Part shown: positions 1 to 9,265 of the stretch, in pieces
How the letters are laid out: every line of letters starts with the position of its first letter
How positions within the stretch are numbered: the stretch's first letter is position 1
Source: Nostoc sp. KVJ3
Lineage (GTDB): Bacteria; Cyanobacteriota; Cyanobacteriia; Cyanobacteriales; Nostocaceae
Direction: 5' to 3'
NCBI RefSeq assembly: GCF_026127265.1
Contig: NZ_WWFG01000002.1
Span: 2,790,001 to 2,854,000, forward strand
DNA length: 64,000 bases
Translations under genes and position numbers: made by a program
The notes under the pieces: model-generated
Told to the model about the DNA's origin: nothing
What the model saw: only the letters and a program-made list of their open reading frames with translations
Databases searched by the model: none

Positions 1-8
1 AAAACTTC

Positions 9-635
9 ATGGATATTTTATTTTCTAACTGGCAACACACACTCCAAGCCTTTGACGTTGACCAAGTAACATCAGAGAAAGCCTTTGGTAACTTGATTGC
101 AGCTTACTCTACTCCTGTCCGCTACTACCATACACTGAAACACATTGAGCATGTCCTCAGTACAATTGAGATTTTGCAAGGCTATACTAACAACCTACCT
201 GCTGTTCAACTAGCTGCCTGGTTTCACGATGTCGTGTATGATACTCAAGCTCAAGATAACGAAGAACGAAGCGCAGACTATGCTTTTAAGGTGCTGAGTA
301 GCTTAGATATTCCAGAGAGTACAATAACTATTGTTACCCGTCTCATTCGGAATACTAAATACCACCAAGCGGCAATGGATGACTATGATAGCCAAGTTCT
401 AATTGATGCAGATTTAGCGATTTTTGCTACTACCTCAGTCCAGTATCCAGAATACTCCCATGCTATTCGTCAGGAATATGACTGGATATCAAAAGCAGAC
501 TATATTGCAGGTCGTAGGCAGGTTTTAGAGGAATTTTTAAAGCGCCCCCGAATCTATTTTACGCCTTTAATGTTAGAGTTTGCTGAGGCATCCGCCCGTG
601 CCAATATTCAAAGAGAAATTCAGTCTTTGGATTAA
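9..635 (+). CDS. HD-domain metal-dependent phosphohydrolase
   Basis: A 208-aa cytosolic protein of the predicted HD-superfamily phosphohydrolases (COG4339-like). It shows an N-terminal His cluster (H41, H45, H48), then the HD pair in WFHDVVYD (H73-D74), followed by NEERSA, the usual order of metal ligands in this group. Such proteins are presumed to hydrolyse phosphate esters or nucleotides; the substrate is unknown. The start is the ATG at 9, only eight bases into the window, so the promoter is outside. The next gene is convergent. Family assignment is solid, substrate is not. Confidence 0.85.
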   Translation: MDILFSNWQHTLQAFDVDQVTSEKAFGNLIAAYSTPVRYYHTLKHIEHVLSTIEILQGYTNNLPAVQLAAWFHDVVYDTQAQDNEERSADYAFKVLSSLDIPESTITIVTRLIRNTKYHQAAMDDYDSQVLIDADLAIFATTSVQYPEYSHAIRQEYDWISKADYIAGRRQVLEEFLKRPRIYFTPLMLEFAEASARANIQREIQSLD

Positions 636-667
636 AGATATGCTTTTTGATGAAGAACTTTTAATTA

Positions 668-1078
668 TTAGGTTATTTTTGCGCCAACAATTGATTTGTC
701 TGTATCCAAAAATAAAAAATTAGAACTATTGATTTTAACGATTTCATACTTTTCCGTTAGAAACAAAGAACCAAGAGTAGCTACCATATCTCCAATAGAA
801 ACTTTATTAAATATTGGGATCTGTAAATTTAAAATAGATTGTGGGACGCTTTTAATATTTAAATACAATTTTCTTTCACTTACGTACCATACACCCATAA
901 ATTTAGTGCCGGTTATAACTTCTTTAGGTTTCGATAAAATGAATGTCTGAATTTTGGTTTCTCTATAGGTCATATCATCTTTGAATTCAATAGAAATTTT
1001 TTCCCAATCTGTATTAAAACGCCATTTCCCAATCAGTAAAAGTTCTATGTCTATATCAGTAAGATTACTATCAGTCAT
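668..1078 (-). CDS. Hypothetical beta-rich protein (136 aa)
   Basis: Function not recognised. I choose the ATG at 1078 rather than a TTG at 1102 because GGAGG lies five bases before that ATG. The protein has no signal peptide; alternating hydrophobic residues from LIGKWRFN onward suggest a small beta-barrel, lipocalin-like fold, which is only a guess. It lies 29 bases downstream of the GUN4-domain gene on the same strand and may be translated from the same message. Confidence 0.6.
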   Translation of the reverse strand: MTDSNLTDIDIELLLIGKWRFNTDWEKISIEFKDDMTYRETKIQTFILSKPKEVITGTKFMGVWYVSERKLYLNIKSVPQSILNLQIPIFNKVSIGDMVATLGSLFLTEKYEIVKINSSNFLFLDTDKSIVGAKIT

Positions 1079-1107
1079 ATCTACCTCCAAGATGATTTGC
1101 AATTAAG

Positions 1108-2325
1108 TTATGGTGAAGTTCCATTACAAACTTTTACACGAGAAAAGAATAAGTGCATCTGCCAAACTAACCAAGATTCCACCCGCCATGCTCCCATTGA
1201 AATCGGTTCAGCCAAGGAATTTGGGTATAATTCAAAGTTATATTGGTCATAGTGTAACCATTTAGCTGGTAAGTGTCCCATTGGTGTTGTCGAGGACAAC
1301 TTAAAAGTTAGTTGGTCATAATCTAACCAATTTCCCTCTTTTCGCCAACCAAGGCGATCGCCAAGTATCTTTTGTGTTTCATAATCTATTTGACCACCTA
1401 TTTCGTTCCAGATAGCTTGCTGAACACTAAAGCCAAAATAACCATGACTATATTGTTTCCAAAATTGATCGATAGTTTGGAAAGATTCACAAGAAAAGTT
1501 ATCAATATCTTCCTTATAGACTTCATTCCAATAATTTTTCCCCATAACTTGTAGCATTAATTTAGTGGTTTCGAGATCAGCTTCTTTCCACATCTGCTGT
1601 GTGAGGAGATTTTGCAGTTCACTATAACTGATGCTATTACTACTTTTAAATTCTTTTGTGAATATGATATCTTTATTATTCAGTACCTTAATATCTCTTT
1701 CTTCAACAATAGGAAGAGACTTGATATCAATAATATTTTCCTCCGCTATTCCTAAAATATTTTTTTGATCGGCAATTTCATCTGATAGATAATTAGATAT
1801 TAAGTAAATCGCTTTTTCTAAAGATATGGTATCGTCACTTAAATCAAAAATATGGGCTTGCCAATCCAATAATTGAGATTCAATAAAAGCATCTTTCAAT
1901 CTTTCCTTTTTTTCATAGCTTGCTACCATAAAGTTGAGCAGATTTTCAGAAATCGTTTCAGCTTCTTCATGGCTAAATAAATTCAACTGAGACTGCAAAA
2001 TATTATCTGCTAAATTTTTAATATCTCCGACAGTTGCATAAAAGTTTTCATCTACTTTGACAACCTCATCTATTAAAGATTGAAATGGATGAAAGTAATC
2101 TTGTAAAGTTTTCTCAAAATTAATTGCAGTTTCGGCTATTTTTGCTATTTCTTGACGAATCTTTGTAGCTCTTGTTTGGTATTCATAGATTTCTTCATAC
2201 ACCTCTAATTCTTTAATTATTTGCTGAATAATTTGCTTTTGATTTTTAGTATCTTCTGCTAGATTTTTAATTCCTGCACTAAGCAATTTTACTTTTTCTA
2301 ACATCAAAAAGTTAATATTGCTCAA
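1108..2325 (-). CDS. GUN4-domain protein, C-terminal part of a frameshifted gene
   Basis: Residues about 1-200 are helical and charged, probably coiled coil. Residues about 233-390 carry a GUN4 domain: the ADLETT motif, the TIDQFWKQYS stretch and GFSVQQAIW are typical. GUN4 domains bind porphyrins and bilins; cyanobacteria have many multi-domain versions that are not the classical Mg-chelatase activator. This reading frame has no convincing start: the first codon is a TTG without a ribosome site, and the frame stays open upstream to about 2425 into the end of the preceding gene. Adding one base to the A5 run (T5 on the plus strand at 2411-2415) joins it to the 127-aa upstream frame, giving a protein of about 560 aa. 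It is therefore most likely the C-terminal part of one gene. Confidence 0.75.
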   Translation of the reverse strand: MSNINFLMLEKVKLLSAGIKNLAEDTKNQKQIIQQIIKELEVYEEIYEYQTRATKIRQEIAKIAETAINFEKTLQDYFHPFQSLIDEVVKVDENFYATVGDIKNLADNILQSQLNLFSHEEAETISENLLNFMVASYEKKERLKDAFIESQLLDWQAHIFDLSDDTISLEKAIYLISNYLSDEIADQKNILGIAEENIIDIKSLPIVEERDIKVLNNKDIIFTKEFKSSNSISYSELQNLLTQQMWKEADLETTKLMLQVMGKNYWNEVYKEDIDNFSCESFQTIDQFWKQYSHGYFGFSVQQAIWNEIGGQIDYETQKILGDRLGWRKEGNWLDYDQLTFKLSSTTPMGHLPAKWLHYDQYNFELYPNSLAEPISMGAWRVESWLVWQMHLFFSRVKVCNGTSP

Positions 2326-2405
2326 TAGTAAAACTGATTTTAAGTTTTCTTGTTTCTCTAACTTTAATTTATCGAGAACTTGAGGATTTTTAATATTTTT
2401 TATTT

Positions 2406-2789
2406 CTAGCTTTTTCTTTCCTCATTCAGATTTTTTATTTCAAGATATTTTTTCGTAAACAAAATCTTCCAGTCATCTGTAAGTTTCAACAAAAACTCTT
2501 GATAACTATCTTTATAATTTTCTAAAAAATCAATAATATGAGTATAATCTCTAATTAATACTTGGATTTCTTTAAAAACTTTGCCCTGACTAATTTCTTC
2601 CTTTCGCTTAATTATTCCCCCAAAGTAGTTATGATATCGAACACCTTCTTTAATTAATGTTTGAGAGGCTCTAATTTTTTTTTGAATTATTTTTAGTTTG
2701 GGATTTTTTATAACAGGTAATTGATAGGTTTTTTCATAAATACTAATTTTTTCGTAAGTAATAAGTTGTCTTTGCAGTTTAGTTAGCAT
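2406..2789 (-). CDS. N-terminal part of the frameshifted coiled-coil/GUN4 gene
   Basis: A 127-aa lysine- and glutamate-rich helical frame starting at an ATG (2789) without a clear ribosome site. It ends at a TAG right after a run of five A residues. With one more A the frame would read on through KKLEIKN-type coiled coil into the GUN4 frame. It has no known domain of its own. Taken with 1108-2325 it appears to be the N-terminus of one coiled-coil GUN4 protein. Whether the break is real or a homopolymer sequencing error cannot be told here. Confidence 0.6.
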   Translation of the reverse strand: MLTKLQRQLITYEKISIYEKTYQLPVIKNPKLKIIQKKIRASQTLIKEGVRYHNYFGGIIKRKEEISQGKVFKEIQVLIRDYTHIIDFLENYKDSYQEFLLKLTDDWKILFTKKYLEIKNLNEERKS

Positions 2790-3444
2790 TATACTAATTC
2801 TAAAAAGTATGAATAACCGCTAAATTTTCATCCATTTCCATACCTGTTAATTTTTATCATAAAAGTAATTTAGGTCATCTTTACTTAGTGATTGATTTAT
2901 CAAGGCTAGCCTTAATTTTAATGCTGGAAAGAGAATCTATCTCACTGCAATTTGCTGAGAAATGAGGTAAGACATCAAAAGCTGAAAACATTATGAATCA
3001 TAACCTCTGCTGTACCTCATCCGAACAGAATAGCAAACGCCATAATAAACGTGCTACTCGACCTAGAATATCACCGAACGTCACAATAAACTTATCTCTA
3101 CTCAACGATTTCCATTATTTTTGGAAGTTGATTCAGAAGTAGAGCCTCTCAAAACACATTCATGGTCAAGAGGCGACTATGTACACACAAGTCCTAAAAA
3201 CCCAACTTCATAAGGCTCTCGTTTTCATACAGAATATAAAAACGAGAGAGAAATGTGAATGAAATCGAGCTTTTTTAGAATCGTATTTACACCTAATACC
3301 GTTTCTTTGTGAAGCTACATATATTTACCCCCCGATGTGTTGGGGGGACTTATTATGTGCATCTTCAGAAAGAACTCGTATTAGCCTGAAAAAGAGGGTT
3401 CGCTTATTTAGACGCTCCTGACTTCTGTTTTGAAAAAATCTGAT
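2790..3444. other. Intergenic region with one small inverted-repeat element
   Basis: No credible gene. The first 500 bases are AT-rich with no clear structure. The distal part carries the TAATACC-type inverted-repeat element described separately at 3294-3383. Confidence 0.5.
3294..3383. repeat. Small inverted-repeat element, TAATACC family, copy 1
   Basis: About 90 bp. The left end begins TAATACCGTTTCTTTGTGAAG; the right end, read on the other strand, begins TAATACGAGTTCTTTCTGAAG, so the two ends are imperfect inverted repeats. The middle is a hairpin of CCCCCC and GGGGGG arms around GATGTGTT. A near-identical copy is at 8672-8761 and a diverged one at 48918-49060. Confidence 0.75.
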
Positions 3445-4509
3445 TTACTCTAATAAAAGACTACACAAATTATCAATTTCTTGATTTTTTTCTGCAATCA
3501 GCCGATAGCCTACAGCTTGTAGCTGACGAAGATTTTCCGGCTTGGCATTATCGATTGCTTCCAGTTCTTCGGTTAAGAATGTTTGAAACCGATAATAAGA
3601 ACTTTTCGTTTCTTTGTTATTAGGCTCAAACAATCGTTCTAATTGTCCGGCTACTACTTCACTACCACCATCAAGCACAATATTTAAAAGAGGTCTTCCC
3701 CATTGCAAGAGTCCCCATTTTTTTACTTCGTCATAAGGGTAGACACTTGTCAAAGAACCAGTACCTAATGAAACTACTAAAATATCTTCTGTATTCAGGA
3801 CTTGTTTTTTATCTTGTCTACTAATTTGCGCTTCTACAATAGCTAAATTTGCTGGATTATTAGCAAACAATCCTCCATCTACTAAAGTGTAAAAGCCCTT
3901 GGTATTATGAGAAGTACTAACACGATGGGGAGCAAAATAAGTCGGAGTCGCGCTAGTTGCAAGTGCCGCATCTGCGATCGTAAACCCTGTACATAACTTG
4001 CGAAAGCTTCTAGATTCTGTCTGTTGTTTTTCAATTTTGTTTGTAAAGAATACGGGAATTCGCTGCTCAATATCGTAGCTAGTCACAAAAACTTCTTTGA
4101 GATTATTTTCTAGAAGGGTATTTCCAAAGTATTGCCTGAGAATTTCCTCTCTTCCCTCAGAAGAATATTTGGGCTGAACAAAGATATCTTCCAAATCACC
4201 CAGTATTCTTTCAAAAAATGGCTCGTAAAATATCTCTGCCCCATACTCAAGATATATTTGCAGAAGATCCTCAGCACTATATTGGGCAACTGACAAGTTT
4301 TCAGATATTTCTGAAGTTAATCGGGGTTTAGTTAGTCCAAGTGCTAGAATTCCTCCAGTTGAAGTGCCAGCAATTAAATCGAACAAACTAAAAATTGGCT
4401 TTTGTGTCCGCCTTTCTATTTCTGCTAAGAGTATTGTCGGGATAATACCCCGAACACCACCTCCATCAATAGCAAGTATTTTATATTTGGGGTTGGCTTT
4501 CGTATTCAT
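3445..4509 (-). CDS. Patatin-like phospholipase
   Basis: A 354-aa patatin-family lipid acyl hydrolase with a Ser-Asp dyad. Visible motifs: DGGGVRG (about residues 15-21, oxyanion hole), GTSTG (48-52, nucleophile Ser50), and DGGLFANNP near residue 211 supplying the catalytic Asp. There is no signal peptide, so it should act in the cytosol or at the inner face of a membrane. Length and motif order fit bacterial patatins of the type that also serve as effectors in cyclic-nucleotide (CBASS) defence, but no cyclase or other CBASS gene is nearby, so housekeeping lipid turnover is equally possible. Confidence 0.9.
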   Translation of the reverse strand: MNTKANPKYKILAIDGGGVRGIIPTILLAEIERRTQKPIFSLFDLIAGTSTGGILALGLTKPRLTSEISENLSVAQYSAEDLLQIYLEYGAEIFYEPFFERILGDLEDIFVQPKYSSEGREEILRQYFGNTLLENNLKEVFVTSYDIEQRIPVFFTNKIEKQQTESRSFRKLCTGFTIADAALATSATPTYFAPHRVSTSHNTKGFYTLVDGGLFANNPANLAIVEAQISRQDKKQVLNTEDILVVSLGTGSLTSVYPYDEVKKWGLLQWGRPLLNIVLDGGSEVVAGQLERLFEPNNKETKSSYYRFQTFLTEELEAIDNAKPENLRQLQAVGYRLIAEKNQEIDNLCSLLLE

Positions 4510-5371
4510 GGTTTTTTCGGTTCCTTTTGAGCTAGCGTTTGTGTTTTTTAGGCTGTTGGCTTCTTCGCTGTCTTTTTTTGTCTTTTTTTTCCCTTTATTT
4601 GAGGCTTGTCACTTGCTAACGCAGTCGGAGACTGGATTGCTGAAGCTTTATCTCATGATTGTGCGATCGCAACTGGAATATGTGCTAAATCCCAATTAAT
4701 TTTTTTTTAATCGCAACCTTTTAATCTTTAAATAATAATAGAACTTATAGTAAATCATAATTAATAAAGTCAAATTTAACCTTGGGCTTCTATTTAAATC
4801 TAGCTTCAAGGACATTTTTATATATATCAGTTATTTAATATGGGTGCAAGGACTGTTAAGAATTTAATTTTAAGACAGTTAAGACAGTTAAGACAGTTAA
4901 GAAAATTTTCTAAAATTTGCAAGTAATATATCAAAAACTTTTAGATATTCTCCTAATCCCCTCTTTTAAAGGATTAGAGTCAATAGTCCATCTTAAAAAA
5001 GGGAATTTAGTAGGGTCTTGAGCCGACTTATACTTTACAAAAATCCTCTAAAAAAAGAATGGATTAATTATCTGGCTCTTTGACGACACCTCCCCATGAG
5101 CAGTATTTAATTACTCTGAAAAAAAATAATTGAGGTTCAAAAATGATAGTAAAATTTTGTAAAATAATTAACCATGCTTGTAATAAGCTATACCTACGCC
5201 AAGTAAGAAAAACTTAAAAAATCAGCCTAATCAGCAAAAGCCCTTTTAGACAAGGATTTGAGATTTTACTCGCTGGATTTACGCCAAAGTGTACCAGTCT
5301 TCCTCATTGAAGGAAGTAGGTTACAGAAACAGACATTGGGCTAAACTTAAGAAAGTTGTGAGGACGCGAAT
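4510..5371. other. Long AT-rich intergenic region
   Basis: Separates the divergent patatin and CIA30/SDR genes, so it must hold both promoters. Visible: a polypyrimidine tract near 4570-4595, a 9-bp direct repeat (TAAGACAGT, just over three units, about 4871-4905), and scattered A/T runs. A 24-codon open frame at about 5143 has no support. No RNA gene seen. Confidence 0.45.
4871..4905. repeat. 9-bp tandem repeat
   Basis: Three perfect TAAGACAGT units and a fourth partial one (TAAGAAAAT), upstream of the patatin gene. Could be a regulator binding array or simple slippage product. Confidence 0.6.
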
Positions 5372-6856
5372 GTGACTGACAAAAATCGTTCTCAATGGGA
5401 TTTAGGCAGGTTTATCGAAACCCTGACTTACTTTGAGGTAATTCCTTTCCTTAACTGGGTGCAGCAGTTAATCCAAGGTCGTCCGAAGGATAATCAAGAT
5501 AGACCCAATGGAGGAAGAAATTTGAGTGTAATATTAATAGCAGGTGCAACAGGTGGTGTAGGTAAACGAGTAGTGCAGCGATCGCTCCAACAGGGTTATA
5601 AAGTTCGCGCAATAGTTCGAGACATTGACAAAGCACGGTCAATTCTTGGTCATGATATAGACTTAGTAGTTGCGGATATCACACAACCAGAAACTTTAAA
5701 TTCTTTAGTTATGGCTGATATCCAAGCTGTTGTTTGTTGCACAGCAGTGCGCGTGCAACCAGTTGAGGGAGACACAGCAGATAGAGCAAAATATTATCAA
5801 GGTATTAAATTTTACCAACCAGAAATTGTTGGCGACACCCCAGAAAACGTTGAATATCAAGGTGTTAAAAATTTAGTTCAAGCGGCTGCAAAATATCTAC
5901 CCCAAGGAAACGAAAAACTAATATTTGATTTCACAAAGCCATCAGCAGAATTAAAAGATAACTGGGGAGCGCTGGATGATGTTGTTATGGGTGGCGTAAG
6001 TGCGAGTAATATCCAATTAGTAGAAAATACAGCTTTGTTTGCTGGTAATGTCTCCACCGCTAACTCTGGCGGATTTGCTTCTGTCAGAACTAAAAATTTT
6101 GATCCGCCCTTCAACTTATGCGATCGCGAAGGTGTAAAATTGCGCGTCAAAGGTGACGGTCAGCGTTATAAAATCTTCCTACGGACAGATACTAAATGGG
6201 ATGGTATTGGCTATAGCTATTCTTTTGACACAGTAGCTAATACCTGGATAGATGTTCACATTCCCTTTGCAGATTTGATTCCCGTTTTTCGGGCAAAAGT
6301 TGTTAAAGATGCGCCGCCGATTGAGCAGAGGAGAATTTGTTCATTCCAACTGATGTTGAGCAAATTTGAATATGATGGCGCTTTGAATCCCCAATTTTCT
6401 CCGGGTGGTTTTACTTTGCAGTTGGAATCGATTAAAGCTTACGGTGGTGCAACTTTACCACAATTTATTCTCGTTAGTTCAGCAGGTGTGACTCGTCCTG
6501 GTCGCCCTGGCATTAATTTAGATGAAGAACCGCCAGCAGTGAAATTAAATGACCAATTGGGAGGAATTTTAACTTGGAAGTTGAAAGGGGAAGATAGTTT
6601 AAGAGAAAGCGGAATTCCTTATACAATTATTAGACCTTGTGCTTTAACCGAGGAACCAGGCAGTAAGGAATTAATATTCGAGCAAGGCGATAATATTAAA
6701 GGCAAAATCAGCCGTGAGGATGTGGCAGAACTTTGCGTACAAGCGTTAAAAATAGCGAAAGCTTGTAATGTTACCTTTGAGGTGAAACAGACAGACAATA
6801 CTGTTAACTCTATCGATTGGCAGAGGCTATTTTCTAACTTAGTAAAGGATAAATAA
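5372..6856 (+). CDS. SDR-type NAD(P)-binding protein with inserted CIA30 domain
   Basis: A 494-aa fusion. A Rossmann fold opens with GATGGVG (58-64); a CIA30 (complex I intermediate-associated protein 30) domain occupies about residues 186-350, recognisable by DDVVMGGVSAS and the GFASVR strand; the atypical SDR fold then resumes (PQFILVSSAG onward). This arrangement, with CIA30 inserted into an NmrA-like SDR, is known from cyanobacteria and plastids. CIA30 proteins help assemble respiratory complex I in mitochondria; a role in NDH-1 or other thylakoid complex assembly is an inference. Translation starts at a GTG. A small coiled-coil gene follows 47 bases downstream. Confidence 0.88.
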   Translation: MTDKNRSQWDLGRFIETLTYFEVIPFLNWVQQLIQGRPKDNQDRPNGGRNLSVILIAGATGGVGKRVVQRSLQQGYKVRAIVRDIDKARSILGHDIDLVVADITQPETLNSLVMADIQAVVCCTAVRVQPVEGDTADRAKYYQGIKFYQPEIVGDTPENVEYQGVKNLVQAAAKYLPQGNEKLIFDFTKPSAELKDNWGALDDVVMGGVSASNIQLVENTALFAGNVSTANSGGFASVRTKNFDPPFNLCDREGVKLRVKGDGQRYKIFLRTDTKWDGIGYSYSFDTVANTWIDVHIPFADLIPVFRAKVVKDAPPIEQRRICSFQLMLSKFEYDGALNPQFSPGGFTLQLESIKAYGGATLPQFILVSSAGVTRPGRPGINLDEEPPAVKLNDQLGGILTWKLKGEDSLRESGIPYTIIRPCALTEEPGSKELIFEQGDNIKGKISREDVAELCVQALKIAKACNVTFEVKQTDNTVNSIDWQRLFSNLVKDK

Positions 6857-6903
6857 GTGAATTGACTACAGACTTATATTCTGTAGTCATATCAACAAAT
6901 TCT

Positions 6904-7251
6904 ATGAAAAAAATCCAAGCGCTAATATTTGCGGGGATTTTAGCAACAATTATCTGGGTTGGGTTATTTGGAAGCACTGCTTCATCGCAGCAAGTAGAAT
7001 CCCGCATCAATAATCTGGAAGCGGACTTTAATCGTGTCGAGTCACGGTTAAACCAGATAGAGTCTCAACTCGGTCAAAGCCGCCAGTCGCCATCCCGAAG
7101 AACAACACTTACTCCACAACAGTCAACTGCTTCCAGAGGGAACTTATCACAGCAAGATCGGATGTTTGATCGGCTGGCAACTTTGGTGATTGAATTGAAG
7201 CAACAAGTAAACAAATTAGAGGAGCGAGTTTCTAAATTAGAAACTCGTTAA
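6904..7251 (+). CDS. Exported or membrane-anchored coiled-coil protein
   Basis: A 115-aa protein. I start at the ATG at 6904 because the hydrophobic signal or anchor segment (MKKIQALIFAGILATIIWVG) begins there; the TTG at 6862 would put 14 residues before it. After the signal come two heptad-patterned stretches (VESRINNLEADF, VNKLEERVSKLET) separated by a Ser/Thr/Gln linker. Function unknown. It is likely co-transcribed with the CIA30/SDR gene, 47 bases upstream. Confidence 0.7.
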   Translation: MKKIQALIFAGILATIIWVGLFGSTASSQQVESRINNLEADFNRVESRLNQIESQLGQSRQSPSRRTTLTPQQSTASRGNLSQQDRMFDRLATLVIELKQQVNKLEERVSKLETR

Positions 7252-7261
7252 ATATTTCAAT

Positions 7262-7397
7262 AGGACTTACGCAAAATATCTCTTAAACTCTCATTTCTCC
7301 GTGTCGCGCAAGTTGCTACAAGTCAGGGAACCGCAAGGGCGCACTGGCAACTCTATTGCCTCTGTGGTTCGTTTTTTCATGATTTTGCGTAAGTCCT
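7262..7397. repeat. Inverted-repeat element with AGGACTTACGCAAAAT ends
   Basis: A 136-bp element whose 16-bp ends (7262-7277 and 7382-7397) are perfect inverted repeats. It begins ten bases after the stop codon of the coiled-coil gene. Its interior (reading through GGGAACCGCAAGGGCGCA and GCAACTCTATTGCC) is related to the repeat at about 39270-39350, so interior modules are shared between families. Confidence 0.8.
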
Positions 7398-7440
7398 GTT
7401 CAATTTATTATTAGTAATTTGTTAAGATAGTTTTGATTGT

Positions 7441-7497
7441 TTGTAGTAAGGACTTTAGTGCTTAGAGAATAAGGACTAAAGTCCTTACTACGAACTT
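7441..7497. repeat. Palindromic repeat (GTAGTAAGGACTTTAGT)
   Basis: Two arms, GTAGTAAGGACTTTAGT and its complement, face each other across a short spacer. A related copy lies at about 34155-34206. A transcript could form a hairpin; probable small interspersed repeat. Confidence 0.6.
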
Positions 7498-7527
7498 AGT
7501 TACCATCAATAAGTATGGTTAAATTAA

Positions 7528-7732
7528 GAGGATGTTTTAAAAGTGGTTGGCTGTAATTTTAGGCACTTGTTGATCCCCCCTAACCCACGCCAGTCGCTCC
7601 ACTTGGGGAGACCCCAAGACCGCGCTGGCTCCCCTTAAAAAGGGGGAAGAATCAAAGTCCCCCAATTTATCGGGGGATTTAGGGGGATCTAAAACTTTTT
7701 GCTACCGACCAGAGGACTTTTAAAACATCCTC
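7528..7732. mobile_element. MITE family A, copy 1
   Basis: A 205-bp non-autonomous element with ends GAGGATGTTTTAAAAG and the complement, flanked by TAA on both sides (7525-7527 and 7733-7735), which looks like a 3-bp target duplication. The inside is a G/C-run hairpin (GATCCCCCCTAACCC, then AGGGGGATCT). Three more copies are at 22410, 43752 and 52742. No transposase is encoded. Confidence 0.85.
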
Positions 7733-7799
7733 TAAGATAGTAGCTAAATCTTTTTCAAGCTGTACTAATGAATTTTAGTTGTTTAAGAGAAAAAGAGCG

Positions 7800-8612
7800 T
7801 CAAATAGTGTAACCTGGTTTAAATTTCTGTAGAAAATTAAGCATGGCTGAAATCACAGTATCCGGCGACTCAATTAAGAAGCCATGACCCCCAGTATCGA
7901 GGACTACAAGTTCAGCGTTGGGAATGCCTTGAGTAAGTTGTTGAGAAAACTTTAGCGGGGTGAGAATGTCTTGTTTACCAACTAGAACTAGCGTAGGACA
8001 ATGAATTTTTTGAAGGCGGTCTGTTGTGTCACATTCAAGTATGGCTTGGCTGTGATAATAGAGTGAATGAGTTGCAGGGGGGAAAGGATATCTGATTGCA
8101 AATTCGATTAGACCTTCGATCATTTCAGGAATCGAGTAGAAGGTATCTGTAAATATCCAAGGTAATACGACTTTTTCATAAAGTTTCAGGTCTACCTTAT
8201 CGCAGAGTTCGCCCCAAGTCTCAATGATGCTGTTAAATAATCCATCACCTTTTGCCAATGATGAAAGTAGCATTAGACTTTGCACCTTTTCAGGATGTGC
8301 TAACACTAACTCTTGGGCTATTTGACCACCCATTGAATGACCTACTAAATGCACCTTATCGATCGCAAGATGATCGAGCAATGCTGCAACATCACGAGCC
8401 ATCTGTTTCAGACTATACTGGCTCTTGGGAGCAGAACTTCGTCCCATGCCTCGGTTGTCTAAGCGAATAACTTGATACTGCGAAATCAGCGATGGCATAA
8501 TCAACGACCAATAGGCATGATCGCAAAGGAAGCCAGCTATTAATAGCAAAGGCTCACCTGTTCCCTTAATGTCGTAGAATAAATCAATCCCGTTAACCTG
8601 AATCTTTGGCAT
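7800..8612 (-). CDS. Alpha/beta hydrolase
   Basis: A 270-aa cytosolic alpha/beta-hydrolase-fold protein. The nucleophile elbow is GHSMG (Ser93); the acid is in GKQDILTP and the catalytic His in GGHGFLIE near the C-terminus. LDNRGMGRS after strand 4 is typical of the MhpC/3-oxoadipate enol-lactonase type. The true substrate cannot be read from the sequence. It is monocistronic, starting at an ATG at 8612. Confidence 0.88.
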   Translation of the reverse strand: MPKIQVNGIDLFYDIKGTGEPLLLIAGFLCDHAYWSLIMPSLISQYQVIRLDNRGMGRSSAPKSQYSLKQMARDVAALLDHLAIDKVHLVGHSMGGQIAQELVLAHPEKVQSLMLLSSLAKGDGLFNSIIETWGELCDKVDLKLYEKVVLPWIFTDTFYSIPEMIEGLIEFAIRYPFPPATHSLYYHSQAILECDTTDRLQKIHCPTLVLVGKQDILTPLKFSQQLTQGIPNAELVVLDTGGHGFLIESPDTVISAMLNFLQKFKPGYTI

Positions 8613-8671
8613 AGTCAGCCCCTTTGGGGAATTAAAAATTAAAGATTAAAAATTAAAGATTACAATCCTCC

Positions 8672-8761
8672 TAATACCGTTTCTTTGTGAAGCTGCATAT
8701 ATTTACCCCCCGATGTGTTGGGGGGAATTATTATGTGCATCTTCATAAACAACTGGTATAA
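8672..8761. repeat. Small inverted-repeat element, TAATACC family, copy 2
   Basis: About 90 bp, nearly the same as the copy at 3294-3383, including the CCCCCC/GGGGGG hairpin around GATGTGTT. It lies upstream of the alpha/beta hydrolase gene. Ends: TAATACCGTTTCTTTGTGAAG and, on the other strand, TTATACCAGTTGTTTATGAAG. Confidence 0.75.
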
Positions 8762-8847
8762 ATTTATTTATGGGCTTGTATGCTTTTCTTGTTCGGTCAA
8801 TAATTCTGTTAAACCTTATCTTAAGTAGCGATCGACAAGACTGACTG

Positions 8848-9240
8848 TTACATCTTAAATCTCTCGTCTACTGGAATTTGATAGCCGTTGGCGAGGCGAT
8901 TAGTCATGTTGGCAGTGGCTGCGATCGCCATGAGTTCCCCGAACATGGTATCATTCATCCCCTTAGCCCGCGCTCCTGCTGTGTGCGAAGCGATGCAATA
9001 CTCACAGCCATTAGTCGCACTCACGGCGATATAAATTAATTCTCGCATCAGTGGATCGATCTCACCGGGGCTAGTCATCACTTCCTTCACCGCTTGCCAA
9101 GTTCGTTGCAAGGTAGGGGGATGATTAGCTATGGCTTTCCAAAAGTTATTGATATAGTCATTCTGGCGGGTGGTGCGGATATCATCATATACTGCGCGTA
9201 CTTCATCGCTGGCTTCTTCGTATTCAATCAGTTTAGTCAT
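8848..9240 (-). CDS. Carboxymuconolactone decarboxylase (AhpD-like) family protein
   Basis: A 130-aa helical protein with the AhpD-type redox motif CEYCIASH (Cys79, Cys82, His86). Members act as alkylhydroperoxidase-like peroxidases or thiol oxidoreductases and usually form oligomers. The presence of both cysteines and the following His favours a redox role over a true decarboxylase. Ends just before a spacer next to the alpha/beta hydrolase; the retropepsin-like gene lies 25 bases upstream on the same strand, so both may share a transcript. Confidence 0.87.
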   Translation of the reverse strand: MTKLIEYEEASDEVRAVYDDIRTTRQNDYINNFWKAIANHPPTLQRTWQAVKEVMTSPGEIDPLMRELIYIAVSATNGCEYCIASHTAGARAKGMNDTMFGELMAIAATANMTNRLANGYQIPVDERFKM

Positions 9241-9265
9241 GCTTCTATGTTTTTACCTACGAACA

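Noticed and set aside
3445..4509. Patatin as a CBASS effector
   Set aside because: No nucleotide cyclase, Cap2/Cap3 or other CBASS gene within reach; family membership alone is not enough.
4364..4699. 111-aa frame opposite the patatin start
   Set aside because: Antisense shadow with a low-complexity Phe/Leu core from a polypyrimidine tract.
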